The position numbers were made by a program, and so were the translations under genes. A DNA stretch of 17,771 bases, from the NCBI GenBank assembly GCA_002449915.1, contig DJXY01000026.1:1-17771 (forward strand), written 5' to 3'. This document shows positions 1 to 6,166 of the stretch, piece by piece. The notes below the pieces were generated by a model, which searched no databases, was not told where the DNA came from, and saw only the letters and a list, made by a program, of their open reading frames with translations. Source of the stretch: Oribacterium sp. UBA6992 (lineage in GTDB: Bacteria > Bacillota > Clostridia > Lachnospirales > Lachnospiraceae). Position 1 is the stretch's first letter. Every line of letters starts with the position of its first letter.

Positions 1-437
1 ATATCAAAATTGGAAACGCCCCAGGCCTTGATCAGCCCCTCAGCCTTAAGCTCCTCCAGGCGGTCTACCGTTTCCTGCAGCGGATACCGGCCTCTCCAGT
101 GATAGAGATACAGATCCAGATACTTCACACCCATGCGGGAGAGACTTCCCTCCAGAGCACGACGCATCCGCGTGCCTCCTGCATTTCCTGGCAGAACCTT
201 GGAAACAAGAAACAGCTGAGAGCGGTCCAGTGTGCTGATCGCCTCACCCAGCATGTCCTCCGCAGCGCCGTTGCCATACATTTCCGCTGTATCTATCAAC
301 GTCATGCCGGCTTCCACACCCTTTCGGATACCTTCAATCTCCTGCTGCCGGCGGTTCCGCTGCTCTCCAAGATACCAGGTGCCCTGTCCAAGCGCCGGGA
401 CCGTTACACCGTTGGCAAGTAATACATTATGCTTCAT
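1..437 (-). CDS. Aldo/keto reductase, C-terminal part missing at window edge
   Basis: This is the N-terminal 145 residues of an NAD(P)H-dependent aldo/keto reductase; the rest lies beyond position 1. I translated it directly from the minus strand. It begins MKHNVLLANGVTVPALGQGTW, the usual first beta-hairpin of the family. The catalytic tetrad is visible: D49 (in LIDTAEMYG), Y54, K80 (in LVSKV) and H113 (in LYLYHW). The visible part ends at GVSNFD, the conserved 'GVSN' strand. The ATG at 437 is preceded by AAGAGG about 7 nt upstream. It is the last visible gene of the galactarate cluster, 87 bp after the DapA-like gene, with a hairpin terminator in the gap. The substrate is unknown; an aldehyde or keto-acid intermediate of sugar-acid breakdown is plausible but inferred. 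No frameshift is seen in the visible part. Confidence 0.9.
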   Translation of the reverse strand, partial: MKHNVLLANGVTVPALGQGTWYLGEQRNRRQQEIEGIRKGVEAGMTLIDTAEMYGNGAAEDMLGEAISTLDRSQLFLVSKVLPGNAGGTRMRRALEGSLSRMGVKYLDLYLYHWRGRYPLQETVDRLEELKAEGLIKAWGVSNFD

Positions 438-468
438 AATCTACCTCTTAACAAATCTGTCTCTTAAC
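437..468. repeat. Imperfect 16-bp tandem duplication before the aldo/keto reductase
   Basis: Positions 437-452 and 453-468 are two head-to-tail copies of a 16-mer that match at 13 of 16 positions; both end CTCTTAAC. On the minus strand the copy nearer the gene carries AAGAGG, which serves as the Shine-Dalgarno of the reductase. The distal copy has AAGAGA in its place. Confidence 0.6.
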
Positions 469-470
469 AT

Positions 471-501
471 AAAAGGCAGCGGGACTCCCGTCTCACTGCC
501 T
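471..501 (-). terminator. Hairpin terminator after the DapA-like gene
   Basis: On the minus strand AGGCAG (501-496) pairs with CTGCCT (479-474). Inside is CGGG/CCCG (490-487 with 483-480) around a 3-nt loop, with a 5-nt bulge at 491-495, followed by a TTTT run (474-471). It starts 24 nt after the stop codon of the DapA-like gene and precedes the aldo/keto reductase in the same direction. It is therefore probably a partial terminator or attenuator within the cluster. Confidence 0.6.
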
Positions 502-524
502 CACATAGATAAACGGGGGATCTG

Positions 525-1424
525 TCAGATCAGCCCTGCCTCTTTCATAACCTTTTTAAAATACTCAAGTGTTGCCGCATTGGTGGTCGGAAGTGACGGA
601 AGATACGGGTCGCCAACCTCCTGACCGCGAATGTTAGCCATATCCTTGGCTGCCACAGGGAACGAAGCCTTATCCATCGCAAGACGAACCGGATTAAGCT
701 TGAACTGTGCTTCGCGTGAGCCCTCAAAATCTCCGGCTGCAAATTTCTGATATACATCCTCGATGAGACCTGGCATAAAGTTACCAGCGGTACATACGCC
801 GCCGACAGCACCAACGCAGAGGGATGCATAAAGCAGGGTATCCTTACCTCCAAAGACCTTGAAATTTACATCACGGTTTCTGCGGACACACTCCTCTGTC
901 AGAGTGATGTCACCGGAGGTATCCTTCATACCTACAATATTGTCTACATCATGTGCAAGCTCGGTGACAAGATCTGCAGTCATACCGTATCCTACACGTC
1001 CGGGGTTATTATAAAGAAGCACTGGAGTCTCCGGAATTGCCTCTGCAATCGTCTTAAAATGCAGATACAGCTCATCATGTGTCGGCTTAAGGAACATCGG
1101 CTGCAGTACAGAAACGCATGCTGCGCCATTGGCAACCGCCATTTTGGCAAGCCGTACTGCCTTTTTGGTATTGATCGCACCAATGCCAAAATATACAGGT
1201 ACTCTGCCGTCCGCCTGATCTACCATGATCTTAAGACCTCGCTCCATTTCGTCTTCCTCAATCTGGTAGAACTCACCATTGGAGCCAAATGCCAGGATAC
1301 CCTGCAGTCCGCCATTGATTACAAAGTCCACCTGTTTTCTCATACCGGCTTCATCGATTTTTTCATCCTTGTCGATGACGGTGATGATCGGGACAACAAC
1401 GCCCTTAATAAAATCTGTATTCAT
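525..1424 (-). CDS. DapA-family lyase/aldolase, probable 5-keto-4-deoxyglucarate aldolase
   Basis: A 299-residue class I Schiff-base enzyme of the DHDPS/NAL superfamily and normal full length for it. Visible active-site elements are GSNGE at 47-51 (GTTGE in true DapA), Y138 in LLYNNP, R143, and the Schiff-base lysine K167 in GMKDTSGD. The ATG at 1424 has AAAGGA about 7 nt upstream, so the longer open frame reaching 1514 is not used; that extension would run through the terminator hairpin. It sits between garR and an aldo/keto reductase, downstream of garD. A role in cleaving the GarD product, 5-keto-4-deoxyglucarate, to pyruvate and tartronate semialdehyde (the GarR substrate) fits the context. 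The alternative is the dehydratase/decarboxylase type (KdgD) that makes 2-oxoglutarate semialdehyde, but no matching dehydrogenase is seen here. Family is certain; the reaction is inferred. Confidence 0.85.
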   Translation of the reverse strand: MNTDFIKGVVVPIITVIDKDEKIDEAGMRKQVDFVINGGLQGILAFGSNGEFYQIEEDEMERGLKIMVDQADGRVPVYFGIGAINTKKAVRLAKMAVANGAACVSVLQPMFLKPTHDELYLHFKTIAEAIPETPVLLYNNPGRVGYGMTADLVTELAHDVDNIVGMKDTSGDITLTEECVRRNRDVNFKVFGGKDTLLYASLCVGAVGGVCTAGNFMPGLIEDVYQKFAAGDFEGSREAQFKLNPVRLAMDKASFPVAAKDMANIRGQEVGDPYLPSLPTTNAATLEYFKKVMKEAGLI

Positions 1425-1485
1425 ATTACTGATCCTTTCACAGAAGAATTTCCACGCAGAAAATATAAATTCGTATTTTGGATGC

Positions 1486-1535
1486 AAAAAGCCCGGCACC
1501 CGACGTCGATACAATAACGCTCGGGTGCCGGGCTT
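1486..1535 (-). terminator. Strong rho-independent terminator between garR and the DapA-like gene
   Basis: A perfect 15-bp inverted repeat (1489-1503 with 1521-1535, core GCCCGGCACCCGA) surrounds a 17-nt loop. On the minus strand it is followed by TTTTT (1490-1486, partly in the stem). It begins 43 nt after the garR stop and ends about 60 nt before the next ATG. Confidence 0.85.
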
Positions 1536-1577
1536 CCTTACTCATAATTCAGAAATGCTCTCGCAGCTCTGATGAAA

Positions 1578-2474
1578 TTACTTGTTGTCCTTAACGATGG
1601 ATACGCCAGTCATTCTCTCATAGTACTTAACGATATCATCGTGATCGCAGGAACCCTCATCATGGTTCTTAAGCTCCTGCATAACCTCCATCATATGAGC
1701 GGTCATAGGAACCGGCATATTGATGGCATGTGCGGCATTCAGAGCATTGGTAAGATCCTTGATGTGCAGATCAATTCTGAAGCCTGGCTTGTAGTTGCCT
1801 GCAAGCATCATCGGAGCCTTGGCATCCATAACTGTGGAGCCTGCAAGACCGCCGCGGATTGCCTGATATACAAGCTCAGGATCTGTACCGGCCTTCTTGG
1901 CAAAGGTAAGAGCCTCTGCAACAATACCGATGTTGGCAGCTACAACCATCTGGTTAGCAAGCTTTGCAACGTTGCCGGATCCCAGAGGTCCAACATAAAC
2001 TACAGAACCTGCCATAACCATAAGGAGATCATAATACTTATCAAAGCTCTCCTTCTTACCACCAACCATTACAGAAAGAGTTCCGTCAATAGCCTTTGGC
2101 TCACCACCGGAAACAGGAGCATCCAGCATATCTACGCCGATCTTCTCAAGATCTGCACCGATCTTCTTTGACTCAACCGGATCGATAGAAGACATATCAA
2201 TGAGGATAGACTCACCCTTGCGGAAGCCCTCTGCAAGACCATCCTTGTTAAATACAGCTGCACGAACATGAGGAGAGTTCGGAACCATTGTAATTACAAC
2301 GTCTGCAAACTCAGCCAGATCTCTGCCGCACTTACCAGCCTTAGCGCCGCAGGATACAAGATCGTCAATAGCCTCCTGCTTAAAGTCAAAAACCATTACA
2401 TCATGGCCTGCCTTTACAAGGTTCTTAGCCATCGGACGTCCCATAATACCAAGTCCAAGAAATCCTACTTTCAT
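1578..2474 (-). CDS. garR: 2-hydroxy-3-oxopropionate (tartronate semialdehyde) reductase
   Basis: A 298-residue NAD(P)H-dependent beta-hydroxyacid dehydrogenase that reduces tartronate semialdehyde to glycerate in galactarate/glucarate catabolism. The Rossmann motif GLGIMG is at 7-12. The substrate loop DAPVSGGEPKAIDG is at 118-131, the catalytic lysine is K171 in GNVAKLANQM, and the IRGGLAGSTV and FRIDLHIKDL blocks follow. From memory these stretches are almost the same as E. coli GarR, much closer than to 3-hydroxyisobutyrate dehydrogenase. The ATG at 2474 has GAGGAA 5 nt upstream; the open frame continues 21 codons further upstream but that part lacks family similarity. It lies 377 bp downstream of garD and is followed by a strong terminator. 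Glycerate kinase, the next step, is not in the window. Confidence 0.95.
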   Translation of the reverse strand: MKVGFLGLGIMGRPMAKNLVKAGHDVMVFDFKQEAIDDLVSCGAKAGKCGRDLAEFADVVITMVPNSPHVRAAVFNKDGLAEGFRKGESILIDMSSIDPVESKKIGADLEKIGVDMLDAPVSGGEPKAIDGTLSVMVGGKKESFDKYYDLLMVMAGSVVYVGPLGSGNVAKLANQMVVAANIGIVAEALTFAKKAGTDPELVYQAIRGGLAGSTVMDAKAPMMLAGNYKPGFRIDLHIKDLTNALNAAHAINMPVPMTAHMMEVMQELKNHDEGSCDHDDIVKYYERMTGVSIVKDNK

Positions 2475-2851
2475 TTTAATTCCTCGCTTTCTTATGTAAA
2501 AACAATCATTACCTTTTTTAAATGAGTCATCTCTCAACTCACGTGCCTATCATAATAGAAGCGTCTCAGAGATACAATCCATAAATCGACTGAAAATCAG
2601 GAGTTTTTTGCTCAATTTGTCAATTTTAAGTATTTGGATTCATATCATTTCATATCGTTTCTATTTATTGCAGCCTATCGCATTTGATCTGCGATTTTGT
2701 AAGCTTTATCGTATTCTTATCTATGAAATGCAGCTGTCCAGCTTTACCCATTTATGACATTATGATTATGTCAATCACATATACGCACCATAGCTGCATA
2801 TACGCGCTGTTTACGTCTAAATCCCCTTGCTTATAAATATCCGCAAGTCCA
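2475..2851. other. 377-bp AT-rich gap between garD and garR with several short repeats
   Basis: I see no coding frame or RNA gene here. It contains ATCGCA-N7-TGCGAT (2677-2695) and TGACAT-N7-ATGTCA (2755-2773), two dyads of the same 6-7-6 geometry. It also holds tandem decamers CATATCATTT/CATATCGTTT (2641-2660) and CATATACGC twice, 19 bp apart (2778-2786, 2797-2805). These could be operator sites for the garR promoter or processing sites in the garD-garR message. No convincing terminator follows garD. Confidence 0.5.
2549..2577 (-). promoter_or_regulatory. Candidate garR promoter
   Basis: On the minus strand TTGTAT (2577-2572) and TATGAT (2554-2549) are 17 nt apart, about 75 nt upstream of the garR ATG. 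The -10 box is good and the -35 box is weak. The long garD-garR gap makes a separate garR promoter likely. Confidence 0.35.
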
Positions 2852-4375
2852 TTAGGTAATGGGCGCCGGATTAAAGACGCAGAGATCATTGGCAAAGCCA
2901 TACTGCTCTGTGTATGGTTTCTTTATTCCGGAAGCTACATCCAGGATAAAATCAAAGAGTTCCTCTCCCTGCTCCGCAATCGTTTTATCTCCGACGGCTG
3001 CAGGACCTGCATTAAAGTCAATAATATCCGGCCACTGCTCTTTCATTTCATTTCTTGAGCATAGCTTGATCACCGGTGCCGCAGCAAGACCGTATGGAGT
3101 GCCTCGTCCGGTCATAAACACTTCAAGACCCATACCGGAAGCAAGCTGGGACGGGCCGCAGACAAGATCCGATGCCGGTGTAGCCGCAAAAATCTCCCCA
3201 TGTTTTGTCGGACGGTCTCCCGGAGACAGTACCTCTACAATCGGAGATGATCCGGATTTTGCAATGGATCCCATGGATTTCTCGATGATATTGGAAAGAC
3301 CTCCTTTTTTGTTGCCAGGAGTCGTATTGGCACCACGATCCACTCCGCCCTTACGGAGATAATTGTCGTACCATTTCATTTCCTCTACAAGACGCTTGCC
3401 AACTTCCTCATTGATGCAGCGATGCGCAATAAACTGCACGCCATCCCGAACCTCAGTAACCTCAGAAAACATTGCGGTACCACCGCCTGCGACCAGCAGA
3501 TCCGCAGCATACCCGGCTGTCGGATTGGCAGTAATACCGGAAAACGCATCCGAACCGCCGCACTGCATGCCGACCAGCAGATCTGAGAGCGGCAGCTCCT
3601 CCCGTCTTCTTTCATTCAAAATCTTAAGCTTCTTTTCCGCCATTTCGCAGATGGCATCCATCATCGCCTGATATCCTTTGTACTGCTGGAGGACAATGAC
3701 ATTTTCCGGAGTATTGAGTTCAGGCCACCACTCACAGAAACGATCTGTGGTGAATTTCTCACATCCCAGAGAAACCAGCATAAACACACCACCAAAATTC
3801 GGATGCATGGCAATGTTTCTCAAAATCTTTTGCGGAATGTACGCATCCGGCGCATCAATCGCCACACCGCAGCCATACGGATGGTTGATTGCTACCACAT
3901 CATCCACATTAGGATATTTCGGCAGAATCTCCCGCTTGATTCTCTGGATTGCAACATTCAGCACACCGGCGACACACTGCACGGTAGTGTTGATACCCAG
4001 AATATTTCTTGTCCCCGCATAGCCTCCTCTCGGGTTGCGATACCCCATCCAGGTGGTTCTCTTAGGTTTTGGCAGATCCGTTCGGATATTGGTGGCAAAT
4101 TCCATCTTATCAAGATCCGGTGCCGGAGCCATGATGAGATTTTTTTCATTGATCCAGCCGCCCTTGGGGATATCCTCGGATGTCGTCCCCAGTACTACCC
4201 CATAGCGGATGACCTCGGAGCCCTTGGGCAGGTCCATCAGCGCAATTTTATGCGCCTGTGGAATATCCGTCGCCGTAACGACGCCGGGCATCACCTCTGT
4301 CCCCTTCTGAAGGTCATGGATCGCGATTGCGACATTGTCTTTATCCGTAATACGGATACAAAGCTTATTAGCCAT
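2852..4375 (-). CDS. garD: Galactarate dehydratase
   Basis: A 507-residue enzyme of the UxaA/GarD family that dehydrates galactarate to 5-keto-4-deoxyglucarate in the cytoplasm; the family is iron-dependent. The N-terminal SAF domain is about 1-88 and the large catalytic part about 105-507. Conserved blocks visible are NHPYGCG (164-170), SLGCEK (202-207), GMQCGGSDAFSG (269-280), SEVTEVRD (304-311), EEMKWYDNYL (331-340), PGNKKGGL (353-360), TGRGTPYG (422-429) and the C-terminus FNPAPIT. From memory these run collinearly with E. coli GarD and fit it better than altronate dehydratase UxaA. Length is normal (GarD about 520). The ATG at 4375 follows GGAGGG with 4 nt spacing, so the in-frame ATG at 4387, which overlaps that site, is rejected. 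It is divergent from a LysR regulator, with a recognisable promoter and operator between them. Confidence 0.95.
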   Translation of the reverse strand: MANKLCIRITDKDNVAIAIHDLQKGTEVMPGVVTATDIPQAHKIALMDLPKGSEVIRYGVVLGTTSEDIPKGGWINEKNLIMAPAPDLDKMEFATNIRTDLPKPKRTTWMGYRNPRGGYAGTRNILGINTTVQCVAGVLNVAIQRIKREILPKYPNVDDVVAINHPYGCGVAIDAPDAYIPQKILRNIAMHPNFGGVFMLVSLGCEKFTTDRFCEWWPELNTPENVIVLQQYKGYQAMMDAICEMAEKKLKILNERRREELPLSDLLVGMQCGGSDAFSGITANPTAGYAADLLVAGGGTAMFSEVTEVRDGVQFIAHRCINEEVGKRLVEEMKWYDNYLRKGGVDRGANTTPGNKKGGLSNIIEKSMGSIAKSGSSPIVEVLSPGDRPTKHGEIFAATPASDLVCGPSQLASGMGLEVFMTGRGTPYGLAAAPVIKLCSRNEMKEQWPDIIDFNAGPAAVGDKTIAEQGEELFDFILDVASGIKKPYTEQYGFANDLCVFNPAPIT

Positions 4376-4431
4376 TGTTCCCTCCATAAATACTACTCAA
4401 TAGAATATTCATTTTCCTGCTTGATGTATTT

Positions 4432-4460
4432 ATTATAGAGCGCTACAATGATTAAGTAAA
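4432..4460 (-). promoter_or_regulatory. garD promoter
   Basis: On the minus strand the -35 box TTTACT (4460-4455) and a consensus -10 box TATAAT (4437-4432) are separated by exactly 17 nt. The leader would be about 50 nt. The -35 box overlaps the 20-bp palindrome, as expected for LysR control. Confidence 0.7.
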
Positions 4461-4475
4461 ATTAATTAATATTAC
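4456..4475. promoter_or_regulatory. 20-bp palindrome, probable LysR operator
   Basis: GTAAAATTAA followed by TTAATATTAC is a palindrome with a single mismatched pair (4460/4471). It lies in the divergent garD/LysR region and overlaps the garD -35 box. LysR-type regulators typically bind T-N11-A dyads just upstream of the target promoter, so this fits; binding itself is inferred. Confidence 0.55.
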
Positions 4476-4532
4476 GCTTTTATAAGTGAATCTAATTGAC
4501 TGTTTCATAGCATGGCAAGCCAGGCTCAGAAA

Positions 4533-4561
4533 CTTTCAGTCAGGTAATAAAATTTTAGAAT
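4533..4561 (+). promoter_or_regulatory. Candidate promoter of the first LysR gene
   Basis: CTTTCA (4533-4538) and TAGAAT (4556-4561) are 17 nt apart. The -10 box ends 9 nt before the ATG, which implies a leader of only a few nucleotides. No Shine-Dalgarno is visible before the gene. Confidence 0.4.
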
Positions 4562-4570
4562 AAAGATTGT

Positions 4571-5482
4571 ATGGATACCAAACAGATCGAATATATCCTT
4601 AAAATTGCAGACGAGGGTTCTGTCACCAAAGCTGCGGAAAAGCTGTTTATCACGCAGTCCGCTCTTTCCCAGCAACTGCAGAAGCTGGAAAAAGAACTTG
4701 GCGCGCCCCTTTTTGTAAGAAGCAAGTCCGAATGGACGCTTACTCCGGAAGGTAAGGTCTATGTGGAAAACGCGCGGGAGATGCTTCGGATCAAACAGAA
4801 GACCTATACGATGATCGCGGATATGGTAAACACCCATAAAGGCTATCTCTCTGTCGGGATGACTCCTGGACGTGGTTCGGATATGTTTGCATACGTTTAT
4901 CCGAGATTTCACGATCTCTATCCGGAGTTTACCATCGAGCCCCGAGAGCTTAGTGTCCGGCAGCAGCAGGATGAAATCCGGAGAGGTGAGCTGGATATTG
5001 GTTTTGTCACTCTCACAGACCAGCAGCGTACCATTGATGAGTATATTGACTTGTTCCGTGAGGAAATATATCTGGCACTTCCGGAGAAGTACCCTATTGA
5101 TCCTAAATTTTTAAGCGGGAATGATCCCTATCCGGTTATCCCGCTCTCACTTGTTCAATATGAGCCTTTTGTCATGATGTACAAGGAATCTACCATCCGG
5201 AAGCTGGTGGACCAGATTTTCCGGGACGCAGGCTTTGCCCCGACGGTTCTTTTTGAAACCTCCAGCAATACGACCATCCTCTCCATGATCCGTGCGCGTC
5301 TTGCCTGTGGTCTGATCCCGTATCATTATGTTAAAAAGCATCCCAAGGGTGTCAAGTTTTACCGTCTCCCCTTCCATCCCACCTGGAAGGTCTGCGTCAC
5401 CTACCAGAAAAACTCATATCTCAGTAACGCAGCAAAGGATTTTATCCAACTGGTGGATGAATACTGGAATCACGGGAAGTAA
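4571..5482 (+). CDS. LysR-type transcriptional regulator, aldarate cluster regulator 1
   Basis: A 303-residue LysR family protein. The N-terminal winged helix-turn-helix (about 1-60) carries the typical SVTKAAEKLFITQSALSQQLQKLEKELG; a linker helix and a periplasmic-binding-like effector domain (about 90-300) follow. It is divergent from garD, with a palindrome at the garD -35 box, so it most likely activates garD and genes downstream in response to an aldarate or pathway intermediate (inferred). It is a clear paralogue of the regulator at 8594: both share ITQSAL in the HTH and a TPxRGSxMF...FHxLYP stretch at the start of the effector domain. The ATG has no good ribosome site, and a -10-like box lies only 9 nt upstream. 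Confidence 0.93.
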   Translation: MDTKQIEYILKIADEGSVTKAAEKLFITQSALSQQLQKLEKELGAPLFVRSKSEWTLTPEGKVYVENAREMLRIKQKTYTMIADMVNTHKGYLSVGMTPGRGSDMFAYVYPRFHDLYPEFTIEPRELSVRQQQDEIRRGELDIGFVTLTDQQRTIDEYIDLFREEIYLALPEKYPIDPKFLSGNDPYPVIPLSLVQYEPFVMMYKESTIRKLVDQIFRDAGFAPTVLFETSSNTTILSMIRARLACGLIPYHYVKKHPKGVKFYRLPFHPTWKVCVTYQKNSYLSNAAKDFIQLVDEYWNHGK

Positions 5483-5509
5483 AGACGTGAACTTCTCACG
5501 CCTTTACTT
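5477..5509. terminator. Convergent hairpin containing both stop codons
   Basis: AAGTAAAG (5477-5484) pairs with CTTTACTT (5502-5509) and CGTGA (5486-5490) with TCACG (5496-5500), with one mismatch and a 5-nt loop. The TAA of the LysR gene and the TGA of the DUF3237 gene both lie inside the stem. Neither side has a strong U-tract, so termination may be weak or the hairpin may protect 3' ends. Confidence 0.5.
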
Positions 5510-5945
5510 CATGTAAAATTTCATAATAGCGGATATGCAGGTACCCGTCCTCCTCACGCATTCCCTCTCCGATAAACTGGTTACGATGAAGGTACGGAGC
5601 CAATTTTGCAGAATCCGTAATAAATGCCGGTGCACTGATCCAAGGTTTGGGACGTTCTCCGTTGGTAAAGTACGCATTGTTTTCCAGATAGATGTGACAA
5701 TCCTTACCATCGCTGTCCTTCCCGGTCAGCATATAGCGCGCCGACATGTGCCGCACTCCCGCCTGGTTTGTGACCTGGGTATCTACTCCGCAGGGCTCTA
5801 TGATTCCGTTAAAGAGATCACTCTGCACCGTACCTCCAAACGGAATCATTTTGACATGTCCAAGCTCACTGTCCATCTCCACAATCCGGTCCGGATAGGT
5901 CTCCACAAGTAGTTCCATCACAAGCTTTCCTTTTTTGATCCCCAT
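5496..5945 (-). CDS. DUF3237 (UPF0311-type) family protein
   Basis: A 149-residue protein matching the DUF3237 pattern: a beta-rich small protein with no signal peptide or membrane segment. Recognisable elements are PFGGTVQSDLFNGIIEPCGVD (36-55 region), ARYMLTGKDSDG (69-80), CHIYLENNAYF (83-93) and the C-terminal YLHRNQFIGEGMR...LHIRYYEI (118-143 region). No catalytic function is established for the family as far as I know. The ATG at 5945 has GGAGAG with 4 nt spacing; the TTG at 5957 is less likely. It lies downstream of the permease on the same strand but past a strong terminator, and it has its own extended -10 box. Placement between two aldarate-cluster LysR genes suggests a role with the permease and hydrolase; this is inference. 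Confidence 0.85.
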   Translation of the reverse strand: MGIKKGKLVMELLVETYPDRIVEMDSELGHVKMIPFGGTVQSDLFNGIIEPCGVDTQVTNQAGVRHMSARYMLTGKDSDGKDCHIYLENNAYFTNGERPKPWISAPAFITDSAKLAPYLHRNQFIGEGMREEDGYLHIRYYEILHEVKA

Positions 5946-6056
5946 AACACTCTCCAATCCGCCGCCTTGACCTGCGGCATAAATAATGATAAAAATCTGT
6001 TTTCTTAGACAAAAGTTCCACAGTTTTCTTTTACATCCTTATGTTTCCATGTGCTT

Positions 6057-6065
6057 AGTATAACA
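6057..6065 (-). promoter_or_regulatory. Candidate extended -10 promoter for the DUF3237 gene
   Basis: On the minus strand TGTTATACT (6065-6057) is a TGN-TATACT extended -10 element just past the terminator. No clear -35 box is visible. The leader would be about 105 nt and includes GCCGC/GCGGC pairing close to the ribosome site. Confidence 0.4.
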
Positions 6066-6068
6066 TAC

Positions 6069-6105
6069 AAAAATCCGGGGCACAGAATGGCGCCCCGGAT
6101 TTTTT
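6069..6105. terminator. Bidirectional rho-independent terminator after the permease gene
   Basis: A perfect 13-bp inverted repeat (6069-6081 with 6092-6104, core ATCCGGGGC/GCCCCGGAT) with a 10-nt loop. It has a six-T run on the plus strand and a five-T run on the minus strand. It lies 62 nt after the permease stop codon. Confidence 0.9.
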
Positions 6106-6166
6106 ATGGATTGTTACTTAAGTTTTTTCAGTTTTATCCGTTTGTGTTGCGGTCTTTGTACTGAGA

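Noticed and set aside
525..1424. Lysine-biosynthetic dihydrodipicolinate synthase
   Set aside because: The GTTGE motif is replaced by GSNGE and the context is galactarate breakdown; family kept, function changed.
1425..1514. 30-codon upstream extension of the DapA-like gene
   Set aside because: It crosses the strong terminator hairpin and lacks a ribosome site, whereas the ATG at 1424 has AAAGGA at good spacing.
1578..2474. 3-hydroxyisobutyrate dehydrogenase or 6-phosphogluconate dehydrogenase
   Set aside because: The conserved blocks match GarR and garD is adjacent.
2677..2699. ATCGCA/TGCGAT followed by TTTT as a plus-strand terminator
   Set aside because: No plus-strand gene ends nearby and the stem is only 6 bp.
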